Of a DNA stretch of 64,000 nt, positions 33,591 through 44,276 are shown one piece after another (within the stretch, counting starts at the first letter, position 1; each line of letters starts with the position of its first letter). The notes below the pieces were generated by a model that saw only the letters and a list, made by a program, of their open reading frames with translations, did not search any database and was not told the origin of the DNA. The stretch comes from Brachypodium distachyon (lineage: Eukaryota > Streptophyta > Magnoliopsida > Poales > Poaceae), in NCBI RefSeq assembly GCF_000005505.3, contig NC_016131.3:52375355-52439354 (forward strand), read 5' to 3'. Made by a program: the position numbers and the translations under genes.

Positions 33591-36500
33591 ATGGGGAAGA
33601 GCAAGAAGAGCGCAGAAGCTTGGCTGCTGTCCTCCGTGGATCGCGAAAGGGTGGCCGGCATGTAAGAAGAAGGGTTGATGTCCCCGCGGCCTAGGCATGT
33701 GCGTTTTCCTAGCGAGGAGGTATCGCCCCATGCATGGAGAGTGAGTGGTGCATTACGATTTCATCACCCGCGGCTTAGCATTTCCAGTCCATCATTTCCT
33801 TTGTAGCTTGCTTTTGGCCTACGGGCTCCAACTTCATAATCTTTCTGCAAACTCCTATCTCCACATCGCGTGCTTTGTGACGTTGTGTGAATGCTTTCTT
33901 GGTATAAACCCACACCTGGGTCTTTGGAAGAGAATGTTCACCATCCAGTGCCATGGCAAGGATGCGATTGGATGTGTGGACATCAAAACTCAGGCAGATG
34001 CCAAATTCTTCAACCTCCGAGCGAGGGAATCACTTTCTCGATGGAAATCGAGGTGGTTTTATGTCATGGATGTGCCGGCCAAAGGGCGTGGCTTCAGTCT
34101 CCCTGAATTTTCCGCGTCAGCTTCGGTAAAGAAGACAACGGCCTGGAGTCATAAGTTGGGCGGAACAAAGGGCGAAGAGGCTGAGATTCTGATGGCCCAA
34201 GTCTTATCTCTCATGGAGACTCCTCAGCTGAAGGTCACTGGAATTCACCTCATTGTAGCTTTTATCCGGAGAAGAATCCAACCTCTGCAAGCTCGTGCTC
34301 ATCCCATGTGGGCATATCAAGGGGTTCGTGACCCGACCCGGATTAGTACCGTGGAATTTCATTCGACTGAAGTGTGTCGACGGGTTCGATGGCTCATTGA
34401 CTTGGGTGAGTCAGAGCCATGCGAGATTGACCCTCCAGTGGCTCCCTATGGACCTGACAGGCCCCGGGAAAAGGTAATCATCGAGGCTTCTAACAAACCT
34501 TGCAGTCTTGACATGAATTTTTTCTGATCATATTTTTTATTCCAGGGACCCGACAATGACCCGAGCAGCGTTTCTCCACCGGCAAAGAAGCGTGGCAGAG
34601 AAGATGATAATCCGCCGGTACAGACCCGACCAATAGGCACGAGGGACCTGAATATCGAGCCGTCGGTGTCTGTACCTGCGTTCAAGAGAACCAAGTCCGA
34701 CGGGCCCGTTGCGGCTCGTCGTTTTGGCCTTCTTGCTCGATTCGACCGTGGCAGGTGAGTACTTTGGCGATCCTATTTCAGCATTCTAGAGATTTTATTG
34801 AACCTCTAAAAATTCTTGCTCAGCCATACTGGTGGCTCGGTCGAGGGCAAAAAGGCTCCCGAGATTCAATCGACTGGTCAGAACTCTAAAAGGTCGGACC
34901 AGCCGACTAAGGAAAAGGCAGCTCATGCCGAAGGAGCCTCAGCGGCTCATCCTTCCGAAACGAGCAGAGGGAGTCAACCAGATGAGTCGACCATTTCTCA
35001 AGCAACGACTCTTGCACCGAGACACCATGTGAGCAAATTTGTCTTTTGTTATTGTTTTTGCCTCCCGGTGGGAGTGATGCTCAAGAAATAACTTGAGACT
35101 GCTATTTGTTTTTAGCCGATCATCCGCTCCATGACAACTCTTATTGAAGAGTTCGAGGAGATGAAGGTAGAGCGGGAGTTCCTTCGAGCAGAGTTGGATC
35201 AGTGCCGTTAGGAGCGGAAGGAAGCAGCTGTCGAAAAGAGTCGTCTCTAGCAACGTATGGACTCCCGTCTTTCCGGCAGGTGACGAAGATTCTGACCACT
35301 GTAATCAGGAAAATGTTTCCTGATGGGTCAGTGCCGGAGTCGCTGAACGGGCTCATTGACTTCTTTACTGCGAGTCAAGACACGGTAGAGAAGTACTGCC
35401 AGCATCAGTCGACGACCGACGCTGAGTTGTTCTTTACGTTTGCTCTTGCACATGGCGTCGAGGAAGACACTCTCCGTCGAGTAGCCTCTTAATCGACTCG
35501 ATCGAGGGCAGGTGACACGATCAGCCTAGGACCCTTTATGGGAAAAGGCAAAGAATTGGCTGAGGTCTCGTTGCGGCAACCTCGTAAATCAATCGAGGAG
35601 ATAAACCTAGCTTCATCTGGTGGCCCAGAGGTGGGCGATCTTTCACTAGATATATTTGATTCTCTTTCTCCCTTGTGAATCTTCTTCTTCTGTTCTTTTG
35701 CTTTGTAAAGAACTACTCTAGCTGAGCTTTTTTTTGGAAAGAAATCCAAGGTCTTTATCTCCACCCCTGAAGGAGTTTTTAGGATAAATGATGAGGTAAC
35801 TTGAATCTTTTTTCGCGCAGAGGGAAAAAGGACAATCAAGTCACCCGGTTCCAGCTGCAAAGGCAGCCTCTCCCAACGATGTTCCAGCCAACCCTAGCGA
35901 AAAGGGTCAAACTGAGACGACTCTGTCCCCAGAGCAGTTGCAAGAAGTTGAGGTTCGGCTCGCTAAGCTGAAGCGTGACACGCTGGGTGACGCTGAAAGT
36001 AGCAAGTCTAGCCTGAAAGCTGCAACCAACCGAGAGGAGTTTGTCTTTGGAGAGCTTCGTAACTTGAGCGGTCAAATCCACGGTATAGGTTCTCAAGACT
36101 TTGCCTTTCATGTCGGTTCGCAAAGTAATCTTATCTTCTTTTGTGCAGCTGTTCGCTTTGACCCTGATGATGAGAAGGTCAGAGTGAATGCTGCAATTCA
36201 GGCTCGCCGAGCTCATGACCCATCACCCTTTTGGCTGGATCAGTCGAGGAGCTACGACTTGATGTTGTTGATCGAGTGGATCAAACAGGTCAAGAGGTAC
36301 TTCACTTCCTGCCGTGACATGCTAGCTTCGACTCATCGGGCCTTATGGCCACGGGAGAAGGTGCCTCCTGGACTGGGCAGCTTGATGGTGAAGTTTCACG
36401 GCAAGGAGAAAATGAAGGAATTGGTTCGCCTCCAACTAGTGAAGGGTGCCCAGATTGCCCTCGCATTTGTGCGAGTCAACTGCCCAGAGTTGGATTTCCG

Positions 36501-37700
36501 GCGAGTTGCTACCCTGCCAACTGCTCTCACCCAGAGTATAGGATCATTCCTGGAGGCCGGGCAAGCGGCCGCGCTACAGATGATCCGACAGTGGGAAGCA
36601 GCCAAGGAGGAAAGCTTACCTTGCAGTAGATAGTCATGTAGTTCTTCTTCTTTTTTTGTAAAGAATATTCTACCGGGTGCGCGGTCAGCGCTCCCGGTGG
36701 GAGTAGCCCCCAAGTTCGGTTGCGACTATGTGTAGTGGCGACCGGACTCAAGGTTGTAGTTTTGATATCCTTGTATTTCTTGGCGAAATTGTTCCCCTTC
36801 TTTTTTTGGAAATGGAACGATATGACTTGCTAATTAGAACCGAGTCGAATTCTGACTTGTGGAAGTCGAATTTAAGTCGGAGTTCGAGTACTCCTGGTGG
36901 GAGTGTCTCGCAATCGAATATAAATAACCGAGTGCGGACTCGAGCGAACTAACCAGCGCAAAGGATGTGGCCTGCTGATTAGCACTTAAGTCTCGTGGGA
37001 AGAGATGGATTCCTCCGACGCACTCGAGGTTATGCATATCTGTTTGGGACATGTTGAATACCAACTTGCGCAAGCACGGGAGGTGATCTCCTTGCTTAAG
37101 CTGGAGAATCGGGCCGCGTCAGGCCAAGAAGATTTCCTTCTTGGGGAAATCGTGAAGCTGAGATCTGATTTGCGAGGTAACGCCTGATTCCTCTGCTTGA
37201 AATTGTTGGGTCAACTTAATTTCGACTGATTTGGATGCGCCATCTTATGCAGATATGATGCCAGAACCATATGTTGAAGCTGAACACGTAAAAAGTCGTT
37301 TGATGATATAGCACGGTCTGGTTTAATGACCCCATCCTTCTGGTCAAACCGCGACAGAGGTTATACTGTTGCGTTGTTGCAAGATCGAGTTGCAAGAGCC
37401 GTGGTCTGCCTGAAGTCCTGCAGCCACTGCTTGACTGAGGTGCACCATAACTTGTTTCCGAAGCTTCCTGTTCCCGTGGACCTGAAGGGATTGATCGAGA
37501 GATTTTGCGAAGGAGCGGTGGTGAGGGGGCCTACGCATGAACAATTGGTGGAGGGGGCTGTTCTAGCCCTCTCGTTTGTTCGGCTTCGCTGCCCCTCATT
37601 AAATCTGGACTCCCTGCACTTGACTCCCTCCAGTGTTCCAGACGATGCTCAGCTTGGACCAATTTACGACATGATGGAGAACACGCACGTCAGTTGGTGA
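33591..37700 (+). pseudogene. Spliced PF04195-type ('putative gypsy type transposon') gene, antisense to its element
   Basis: An ATG at 33591 opens MGKSKKSAEAWLL, followed by a TAA at 33660-33662 and a frame change. The conserved domain then runs to 34473 (FFNLRARESLSRWKSRWFYV and related blocks). Three introns with GT...AG ends (34474-34545, 34755-34823, 35029-35115) join exons 33591-34473, 34546-34754, 34824-35028 and 35116 onward with matching phase. Later exons carry TAG codons near 35210 and 35250. Coiled-coil C-terminal blocks follow (35266-35492, 35836-36633, 37005-37700). Genes of this family lie antisense between pol and the 3' LTR in Tat-lineage elements; their function is not established. 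The copy is broken. Confidence 0.75.
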
Positions 37701-37870
37701 CTCTTATGGCTTTGGAGTAGAGTAGTCTTCGATATCCGTTAAAGATATAGGCGTAGTTGCTTTGGTAGTATTTTTACCGGGTGCGCGACCAGCGCTCCCG
37801 GTGGGAGTAGCCCCTGGGTCTGTGCATGACTGGTTTGCAGTCATGTGAAGACCCAAATACTTTGAAATCC
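36660..37870 (+). repeat. Duplicated 3' module of the antisense gene
   Basis: The segment ACCGGGTGCGCGGTCAGCGC with CTCCCGGTGGGAGTAGCCCC occurs after each C-terminal block, near 36676 and 37778. Both blocks encode similar FWxxRDRGY/FWLDQSRSY, FCEGA and LALSFVRLRCP/IALAFVRVNCP motifs. This indicates tandem duplication of the gene's 3' end followed by divergence. Confidence 0.55.
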
Positions 37871-38029
37871 TTTGTAACTGGAAGCTTCTAGCATCTTTGA
37901 AAGAGGTCGCACCTTTTGTTCTGTAACTTCTTTGATCTTATGTGAGAAACAGCGTGATCCCAATTTTGCATACTTGGAAATTGCCGACCGTTGAACGATT
38001 CTTTGCTGATGTTCGTTACGAGATAACCC

Positions 38030-38695
38030 ATGAATGTCGGGTGCGTCCACTGACAAGTTCAGGGTGATTGGACGCAGCCCCCGAGTGTCGGGTGCGTCCA
38101 ATGACAAGTTCATGGTCGATTGGATGCAGCCCCCGAGTGTCGGGTGCGTCCAATGACAAGTTCAGGGTCGATTGGACGCAACCACTTAGTGTCGCGTGCG
38201 TCCAATGACAAGTTCAGGGTCGATTGGATGCAGCCCCAGAGTGTCGGGTGCGTCGAATGACAAGTTCGGGGTCGATTGGACGTAGCCTCCGAGTGTCGGG
38301 TGCATCCAATGAGAAGTTCACGGTCAATTGGACGCAGCCCTCGAGTGTCGGGTGCGTCCAATGACAAGTTCGGGGTCGATTGGACGCAGCCCCCGAGTGT
38401 CGGGTGCCTCCAATGACAAGTTCGGGGTCGATTGCACGCAGCCCCCAAGTGTCGGGGGCGTCCAATGACAAGTTCGGGGTCGATTGCACGCAGCCTCGAG
38501 TGTCGGCTGCGTCCAATGACAAGTTCAGGATCGATTGGACGCAGCCTCCGAGTGTCGGGTGCGTCCAATGACAAGTTCAGGGTCGATTGCACGCAGCCTC
38601 CGAGTGTCGGGTGCGTCCAATGACAAGTTCAGGGTCGATTGGACGCAGCCCCCGAGTGTCGGGTGCGTCCAATGACAAGTTTGGGGTCGATCTCT
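38030..38695. repeat. Tandem array of a 52-bp unit, about 12-13 copies
   Basis: The unit contains GTGTCGGGTGCGTCCAATGA then CAAGTTCAGGGTCGATTGGA and CGCAGCCCCCGA. Copies differ by a few substitutions and one-base indels. There are no unique spacers, so it is a minisatellite and not a CRISPR array. Confidence 0.9.
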
Positions 38696-39300
38696 CGGCT
38701 TTGAGTTTGATGCGACCGCATCAGGGTAAGTAAAAGAAAAAGGACTCTGAGTAGAGCAACATAAATACTTTTTATTACGTACGGATGGTACAAGAAGGTA
38801 CTTAAAAATGCGGAGAAAAAGGAAAAATATACGAGAAACTAAAAAAAATCAAGCAAAAAAGCCTGGCGCGTTGGCGGCGCAATTGCGTGGCGTTCCGTGC
38901 CTTGCTTCTTGTGTCCCCTGCTCTTAATTGGAGTCTGAGGGGGGGGGGGGGTTCTTGGTTCTCCTGTAGTCGAGTTGGCTGAACAGCCATGTCGAGGCGT
39001 GGATGAGCTCGCAGGTACGTGCTTGAATTGACTCACTCTTCGACATGCGTCTTTTGAGTCACACTGCATGGGCTGCGAAGTCGGCTTGGTGTGCTCGTTG
39101 TTTTAGTGCGCTTGCTAGAGGGGCTCCCGTTGTTGCGATTGGGGGAGCCCAGTGAGCAAATGTTCCTTACGAGGCTGCTGGCTGAGGCAGCGTTGGTCTC
39201 CTTCGATGAAGAGGCCTGCGCTTCCTCTGTCTTCAAGTCTATACCGCCTGTGGCCTCAATGGCTCTTTTCTTAAGGACGGAATTTTGATCGCCGTCTATT
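38696..39300 (-). other. Spacer of the 11.5-kb element with a run of about 14 G
   Basis: No retroviral domain is present where reverse transcriptase would be expected. A homopolymeric G run lies at about 38940-38953 on the plus strand. A short minus frame (39033-39236) is low-complexity and may be the tail of the protease polyprotein. Confidence 0.5.
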
Positions 39301-39360
39301 AATAAGTAGGCCTGGCCAGCCTGGTCCTGCGCAGCGAGTGACTCAGAAATTTTATGAAAT

Positions 39361-39790
39361 TCACAGTCGCAGTGGCCAGACCGCAGGAAACTTCCAGATA
39401 GTTATCACTCCGTTGGGTCCAGGCATTTTGAGCTTAAGATAAGCGTAATGCGGGACTGCCATAAAGCGTGCTAGCGCGACGCGACTCAAGACCACGTGGT
39501 ACTGGGATGGCCAGTCGACCACTTCGAAGTCGAGTCTTTCGCGTCTGAAGTTATCGGGTATGCCGAACACCACATCTAGGTTAACTTTGCAGAGTGAGGT
39601 GGCTGCTTTTCTTGGGATAATCCCATGGAATGTTGTCTTTGTGGGGCTAGCTTTGTTGTTGAGCAGTTCATCTTTCGTAGGGTGTCGGCGTAGATAATGT
39701 TTAGCCCACTTCCGCCATCGATGAACACTTTGTTTACCATCTAGCCCCCGATTTGTGCGTCGAGCACCTATGCTGCGTTTCCCGGTTGCG
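39361..39790 (-). pseudogene. Retroviral-type aspartic protease of the 11.5-kb element
   Basis: Minus-strand translation gives the active-site block KVFIDGGSGLNIIYADTLR near 39735-39680 and the C-terminal block LDFEVVDWPSQYHVVLSR to MPGPNGVITI ending near 39390. The DGGS form of the active site is common in Tat-lineage proteases. Stops (one at about 39740) and frame changes interrupt it. After the C-terminal block the sequence diverges with no reverse transcriptase. Confidence 0.75.
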
Positions 39791-40103
39791 GGATGCAGGG
39801 TGAGTGATCTTCTCTGGACAATGTGATCTCCACTTCAAAGCAGTCGAGGTACTCCGTTGAAGAGGGAGGTGACCTCACGGCCATATGGACCTGCCGAGTT
39901 ATGGACTTCTGGACCCGATTAGTGGGTTTCCCTTTTTGAATCATGCAGATGTGTTCGATCGGAGTAGGATATGAATTGGCAACCGTTGTCGGCGCTTCTG
40001 GTGGCGGTGCAAGTGCCACTGGATGCACTGCGCCGGTGAAACTGGCTGGGCGCGGAGGAGGAGGAGCACCAATGGCTAGAGCTCCTGGTATGGGAAGCGG
40101 CAA

Positions 40104-41846
40104 AGGCGCATTGACTCCTTCGTTGGGGTACGGACGCGACCCAGGTAGCTGTGAGAAGCCAGCGCTGGCTGCCGACTGCTGTGTCCTGACAAATTCAGCC
40201 TGTAGTTCCTTGAAACGTCGGCACTTGGCTAGAGGGTGACTTGGCTTGATGTTGCCTTGTTCATCCCTGTAGACGTGAAACGGGCAAGGGGAAGCTAGCT
40301 GTTCAGAGAGGGTGGGTTGGTTCCCTTTTCTCTGCCATTGTTGCTTGCGCTTGTCACCACCTCGAAAACCTCCACCGCGATTCCCGTTCTCCCGAGAGCC
40401 AAACTCTGACGGAGAGGCGGGTGTGATTCTTTGAATGCTCGGTTTTTGCGCTTTCTCCTTCGATCGTGACCACGATCGCCCTCTTCTTCTGGAGATCGGT
40501 GGCGTTCATTGCGAACTGAGTGTTCACCGTCGGCCCGGCGATTGGCGATTTCCATCAGGTAATTGATGGTTGCGGGCCGGACACGGCCCAATTCTTCCTT
40601 GAGTTCGACTCGTCGGAGTCCTCGTTTGAAGGCATCTATGGCGCTTTCATCGGAGACTTCCTCATAAGCATGTTTGGTGTTGGTCCAGTGCTGGATGTAC
40701 GAACGGATGGACTATCCCTCTTTTTGAATGCAAGCTCAGAGTTGCTCGAGGGAGACGGGTCGTTTGTACGTGGACCTAAAGTTGAGGGTGAAAGCTTGGA
40801 CGAGCTCATCCCACGAGTCAATGGCGGTAGTACGAGAAGCACCTTGGCAGCAAATCCCATGGACCTGAAGTTGTGGGTGAAAGCTTGGACGAGCTCATCC
40901 CACGAGTCAATGGCGGTAGTACGAGAAGCACCTTGGCAGTGAATCCCGGTGAGGTAGTCTTCCAACCAAGTTTTGGGCTCTTGAGTGCCGTCATACTTGG
41001 CTAGATCAGTCGGAGGTTTGAAATTCCTTGGCATCCTAGCTTGGCGGATGCGACGGCTGAAGCAAGTCGCTCTGCATGTCTCGGCCTCATGGTCGGAGTC
41101 CGGCAAGCGGTCGCGATACCTGTCTCGCCGGTCGTGGTTTGCGACCCGGGGGGACCCCTGTGTTTCCCTTGGGTGCGAGTCGCGCTCCCTGGGGCCATGA
41201 GGAGGCGGGTCGAGGTTGTGCTGGATTTCTCCTTCGCGGCGGGATGGAGTCCTGTCCCGCGGCGGCCTTCGGTTGTTGAAATCTTGGCTGATACAAGAAG
41301 CCCCTGCCCTATTCAATCCTTCCAGAATCTGTTTGTGAACCGCGAGCGCGGGTCACAGTCGGCTGGCTGAATTGTTTGTAGGTAGGTATTTGCTGCAAGC
41401 AAGACAGCCTCCGGGGTTTCTGGTATCATATCGCCGTGGCCGTCAACCGACATGAAGCTTGGAGCCAGGTTTCGGGTCGTGTGGTCACGACGCGAGATGT
41501 TTCGTCTGGGGAGAGCTCTAGGAGGGGTGGCCCCATCAGAATCATTAGGTGATCCCGAGCGAGTTCTTTTGTGTGCCTGGATATCTTCATCCAGTTTCTT
41601 CAACCTCTCAGCTTCAAGCTTTTGCTTCTTGACGAAATCTTCTTTCTCTTTGTTCAGGTCGCGTTGGGCCCTGGCAAGAGAATTGGCATACAATTGCAAT
41701 TCAGCGGCGGTGGGATCCTTCATGAGGACTCCCGACTCAAGAGCTACCTGGACTCGAGCCTTCTCTTCCGCTGAATATCCAGCCGGTGGATTTGCGGATG
41801 CACTCGCAGCCGGAGGAGTCAGCTTCGGGGCGACGGGATTTGTCAT
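40104..41846 (-). pseudogene. gag: gag of the 11.5-kb element, frameshifted by an 89-bp duplication
   Basis: The first ATG on the minus strand after the primer site and leader is at 41846 (MTNPVAPKL). A coiled-coil stretch rich in K and E (about 41720-41590) is followed by the gag domain near 41040-40640, with PRNFKPPTDLAKYDGTQEP and WLEDYLTG. A frame change lies near 41316. An exact-looking tandem duplication of 89 bp (40771-40859 and 40860-40948) shifts the frame again. A zinc-binding-like C-x2-H segment (CPFHVYRDEQ) lies near 40270. The open frame upstream of 41846 continues through the leader without ATG. Confidence 0.75.
40771..40948. repeat. 89-bp tandem duplication in gag
   Basis: GTGAAAGCTTGGACGAGCTC through GAGAAGCACCTTGGCAG is present twice with a period of 89 bp. 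The two copies differ at very few bases, so the event is recent relative to the element's other damage. The length is not a multiple of three. Confidence 0.85.
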
Positions 41847-42413
41847 GAAGACTTGAGCGATGGCGCACTTGGGCGCAAGATCGTTGCTGCTATGGCAGCC
41901 TTCCCGCTCTGAGCAGTTGTCGGCGTCCCCTGGGACGGGGCTTTCTGCAGACTGGGGTGGATTGCTCTCAGAATCGGAGTAGGTTCCAAGGGAAACCTGT
42001 TCTGTGAGGTCGTCATGGCAACTTCCTTGTTCCGAGCGGTCGCCAGCGTCGCTAGGGACGGGGTTGTTCGCACGCGGGGACGGATCGGCTTTAGAATCAG
42101 AGCAGGTCCCACAGGAGACTCGCTCTGCTTCCTTGAGTGGCCCTGTCGAGCTTGTCGGCAGGTCTTTCTCTAAGGGAGAAAGGAGAAGCAACTCTTCCGG
42201 AGTCGAGACAGTCGGACACGGTAGTCGAAGGATACCGGATCGGACGTGGAACTCGCCGAATATGAGATCCAGGCGAGCATCAAGCTTGTCGAGGACTGCG
42301 GGGTTGGCTTGGAGGCGAGCGGTAGGGGACTCGAGGATCCCCAACTCCGCCTGAGTCGATGATGGTTTTTTTGGATCTGAAACCGCTAAGATCGCGACTC
42401 CAACACATGTCTT

Positions 42414-42429
42414 TCCCACGGACGCGCCA
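42414..42429 (-). other. Primer binding site of the 11.5-kb element, mutated
   Basis: The minus strand reads TGGCGCGTCCGTGGG directly after the 5' LTR. The copy in the 3' extension (31525-31540) keeps the better TGGCGCCGTCTGTGGG. Confidence 0.7.
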
Positions 42430-42430
42430 A

Positions 42431-42918
42431 TGACGAAGATGTGACTTCGACAATGTCCATATTGATGGACTTGTATTAAGGAAAGATTTCGAGTGTGTGT
42501 TGGCGAACTCGTCGGCAAACAAGGACACAGGGGACACGATTTACCCAGATTTAGGGCCCTCGATGAGGTAATACCCCTACGTCCTGCTTGTCGGATCTGT
42601 ATTGCTGAGTCGATTACAATGGGGTGCCGTAGAGTCTAGATGCACAGAGTCGATGAGTGCGTCTAGGCGACTTGTATCTAAATTAGGGGTGTCTCCTTGG
42701 CTCCCCCTCCTGATCCTTTATATATGCAGGAACTCAGGTCTAAGGTAGAGTCCAAATCGGTTACAATGAGGAAATATACTCTAATTAACCTCCCTTATCT
42801 TGAGTCGCAAGATTTGGCATGTAAACTCATGGAGTCGTAGTAGGCTTTCTTGTGGCGCCCCAACTGGACTGCAACGGGTATACTTGAGTCGAGTACGTGG
42901 TTAGTCATAACCACGTCA
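42431..42918 (-). repeat. 5' LTR of the 11.5-kb element
   Basis: On the minus strand it runs TGACGTGG...CTTCGTCA, 488 bp, and matches 31542-32028 almost throughout. The target duplication CCCTG follows at 42919-42923. Confidence 0.88.
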
Positions 42919-42923
42919 CCCTG

Positions 42924-43440
42924 TGATTAAAGGAATGATTTGTGGCCTTTATTCCGGTTAAACCAGATCAACCAACACACCAGTCTGATCATGAATGAGC
43001 TGATGCACCTCTGCAACCGTGGCATTGCCAAGCTTGTCATCGGGGTTCATTGTGATCGGAGGAGCGAAGAATGCCGGCTCTCACGACAAACTAGTAGAAC
43101 TAGAGGTTGGAACAGCCCCCGACCCTGATCTCAGGTCGTAAGGGTGCTACTATGGGTTGCAGGGGCTTGAACTACGACGCCCCAAAGCTAGGGATCGGAT
43201 TTGTGGAACGAAGAAGGGGATTAAGACGTAAATTTATTTTCGGCTTAACTCTTTGCTTGATTCTGAATAACCAATACAGGACATTACATAGCCTATGGAT
43301 TACAGTGACTTGGAAATGAAGAACTATTCCTAATCTACCTTTTGACTAATAGATATGGTAACAAGAGAGAAACCTTCTACGGGACGAAAACTCTACCATA
43401 ACCAAATCTGATTTCCTAGCTTATATTTAAAGTTCATAAC
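42924..43440 (-). mobile_element. LTR retrotransposon debris hosting the 11.5-kb element
   Basis: An LTR-like sequence (from 43092) has a degenerate primer site on its left (minus GTTTGTCGTGAGAGCC), and leader sequence like that at 30420-30540. Its first 130 bp resemble 30541-30670. Its right end near 43440-43453 abuts the coding end of the gene at 43441-43938. Confidence 0.5.
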
Positions 43441-43938
43441 TTATCTCAATCCAGCGCCCCTCGAGGATCCTTGCACTTGGTGTTCGGCAGGTAACGTTGG
43501 GCCCACATAATACTTCCCAATACCATCCAAGGATGATTCTCGACTTTCTGCAGAAATATTGTTCTTGTACTCTTTAAATGCAGCATTGGTCTCTTTCAAC
43601 TTCTGTCCTAATTGCTGCAAAGTAGAGATCATTGTCATTTTTTCATGATTAAGTATTTTGGATGTCTTGTCCCATGCTTCAAGGTCCTTCATGGTACTCT
43701 TAGCAATAGAATTGATTAGATTGTCCTTCTCCTCCTTCTCCGCCATCAAGCGTTGTATTTCAGCTTGAGTATCATTCAAATCTTTGTCTTTATTCAAAAG
43801 AGCATTGTCTATTGCACGGGCACGGACTAGGATTTCTTCTATGCAGGTATGGAAAGACGAGGGATTTGTAGTTGTAGTGGCATGATTGCTAGGACGAGCA
43901 TTGACGTCATCACGGTGCTTGCGAGTCCCGAGAGGCAT
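43441..43938 (-). CDS. Unidentified protein with central coiled coil
   Basis: From ATG 43938 the frame gives 165 residues beginning MPLGTRKHRDDVNARPSN, with a charged helical stretch (about residues 45-125, LLNKDKDLNDTQAEIQRLMA and on) that should form a coiled coil. I do not recognise the family. The same frame is open for about 110 further codons upstream (to about 44270) without ATG, with serine/proline/glutamine-rich sequence, so the natural start may lie in an upstream exon. The last codons and TAA (43441-43443) lie where LTR-like sequence begins, so the C-terminus may be truncated by that insertion. It could be a host gene or a DNA-transposon accessory gene. Confidence 0.4.
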   Translation of the reverse strand: MPLGTRKHRDDVNARPSNHATTTTNPSSFHTCIEEILVRARAIDNALLNKDKDLNDTQAEIQRLMAEKEEKDNLINSIAKSTMKDLEAWDKTSKILNHEKMTMISTLQQLGQKLKETNAAFKEYKNNISAESRESSLDGIGKYYVGPTLPAEHQVQGSSRGAGLR

Positions 43939-44276
43939 GATGTTGCTTCTTCGGTTAGGATTTGCGGCTGATGTTGGGTGAGGCAAGGAGGTGGCAAGAG
44001 ACAGTGGTTGGGTTGGGTTAAGGCCTCTCGGGGTTGCGTTTTGCTGAAAGTGGGAGGGTTTTGCTTGGGTTGGGGATGCAGAGGGTTGATTTGAACCGGC
44101 AGGGAGTGAGAGCTGACTGAACGACCGGCGAGGAACAGGCCTCCCCTCCTCGGGATGTTGGCCTTGACTGAACAGCGTGGTTGTCAGGTGCCGTTGGGTG
44201 GGTATACGGTTGAACTGCTCCTCAAAAAGGGCTCTGGCAGGATGGAGACACGAAGCAGCGAGCGACGAAAGTCCAG

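Larger units (their letters stand above)
31423..42918 (-). mobile_element. 11.5-kb Tat-like retrotransposon with gag and protease only, antisense gene and extended 3' end
   Basis: The element lies on the minus strand between 5-bp repeats CCCTG (31418-31422 and 42919-42923). From 42918 down there is an LTR (to 42431), a primer binding site, gag, protease, a 52-bp tandem array, a gene on the opposite strand, degenerate repeats, a purine run next to 32029 and the second LTR (32028-31542). A further 119 bp (31541-31423) copies the primer site and leader. No reverse transcriptase, RNase H or integrase is found in any frame, so mobilisation would have required proteins in trans. It is inserted in older LTR-element debris. 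Confidence 0.85.

Noticed and set aside
38030..38695. Regular repeats resembling a CRISPR array
   Set aside because: Units are contiguous with no unique spacers, the DNA is from a plant nuclear genome and no cas gene is present.
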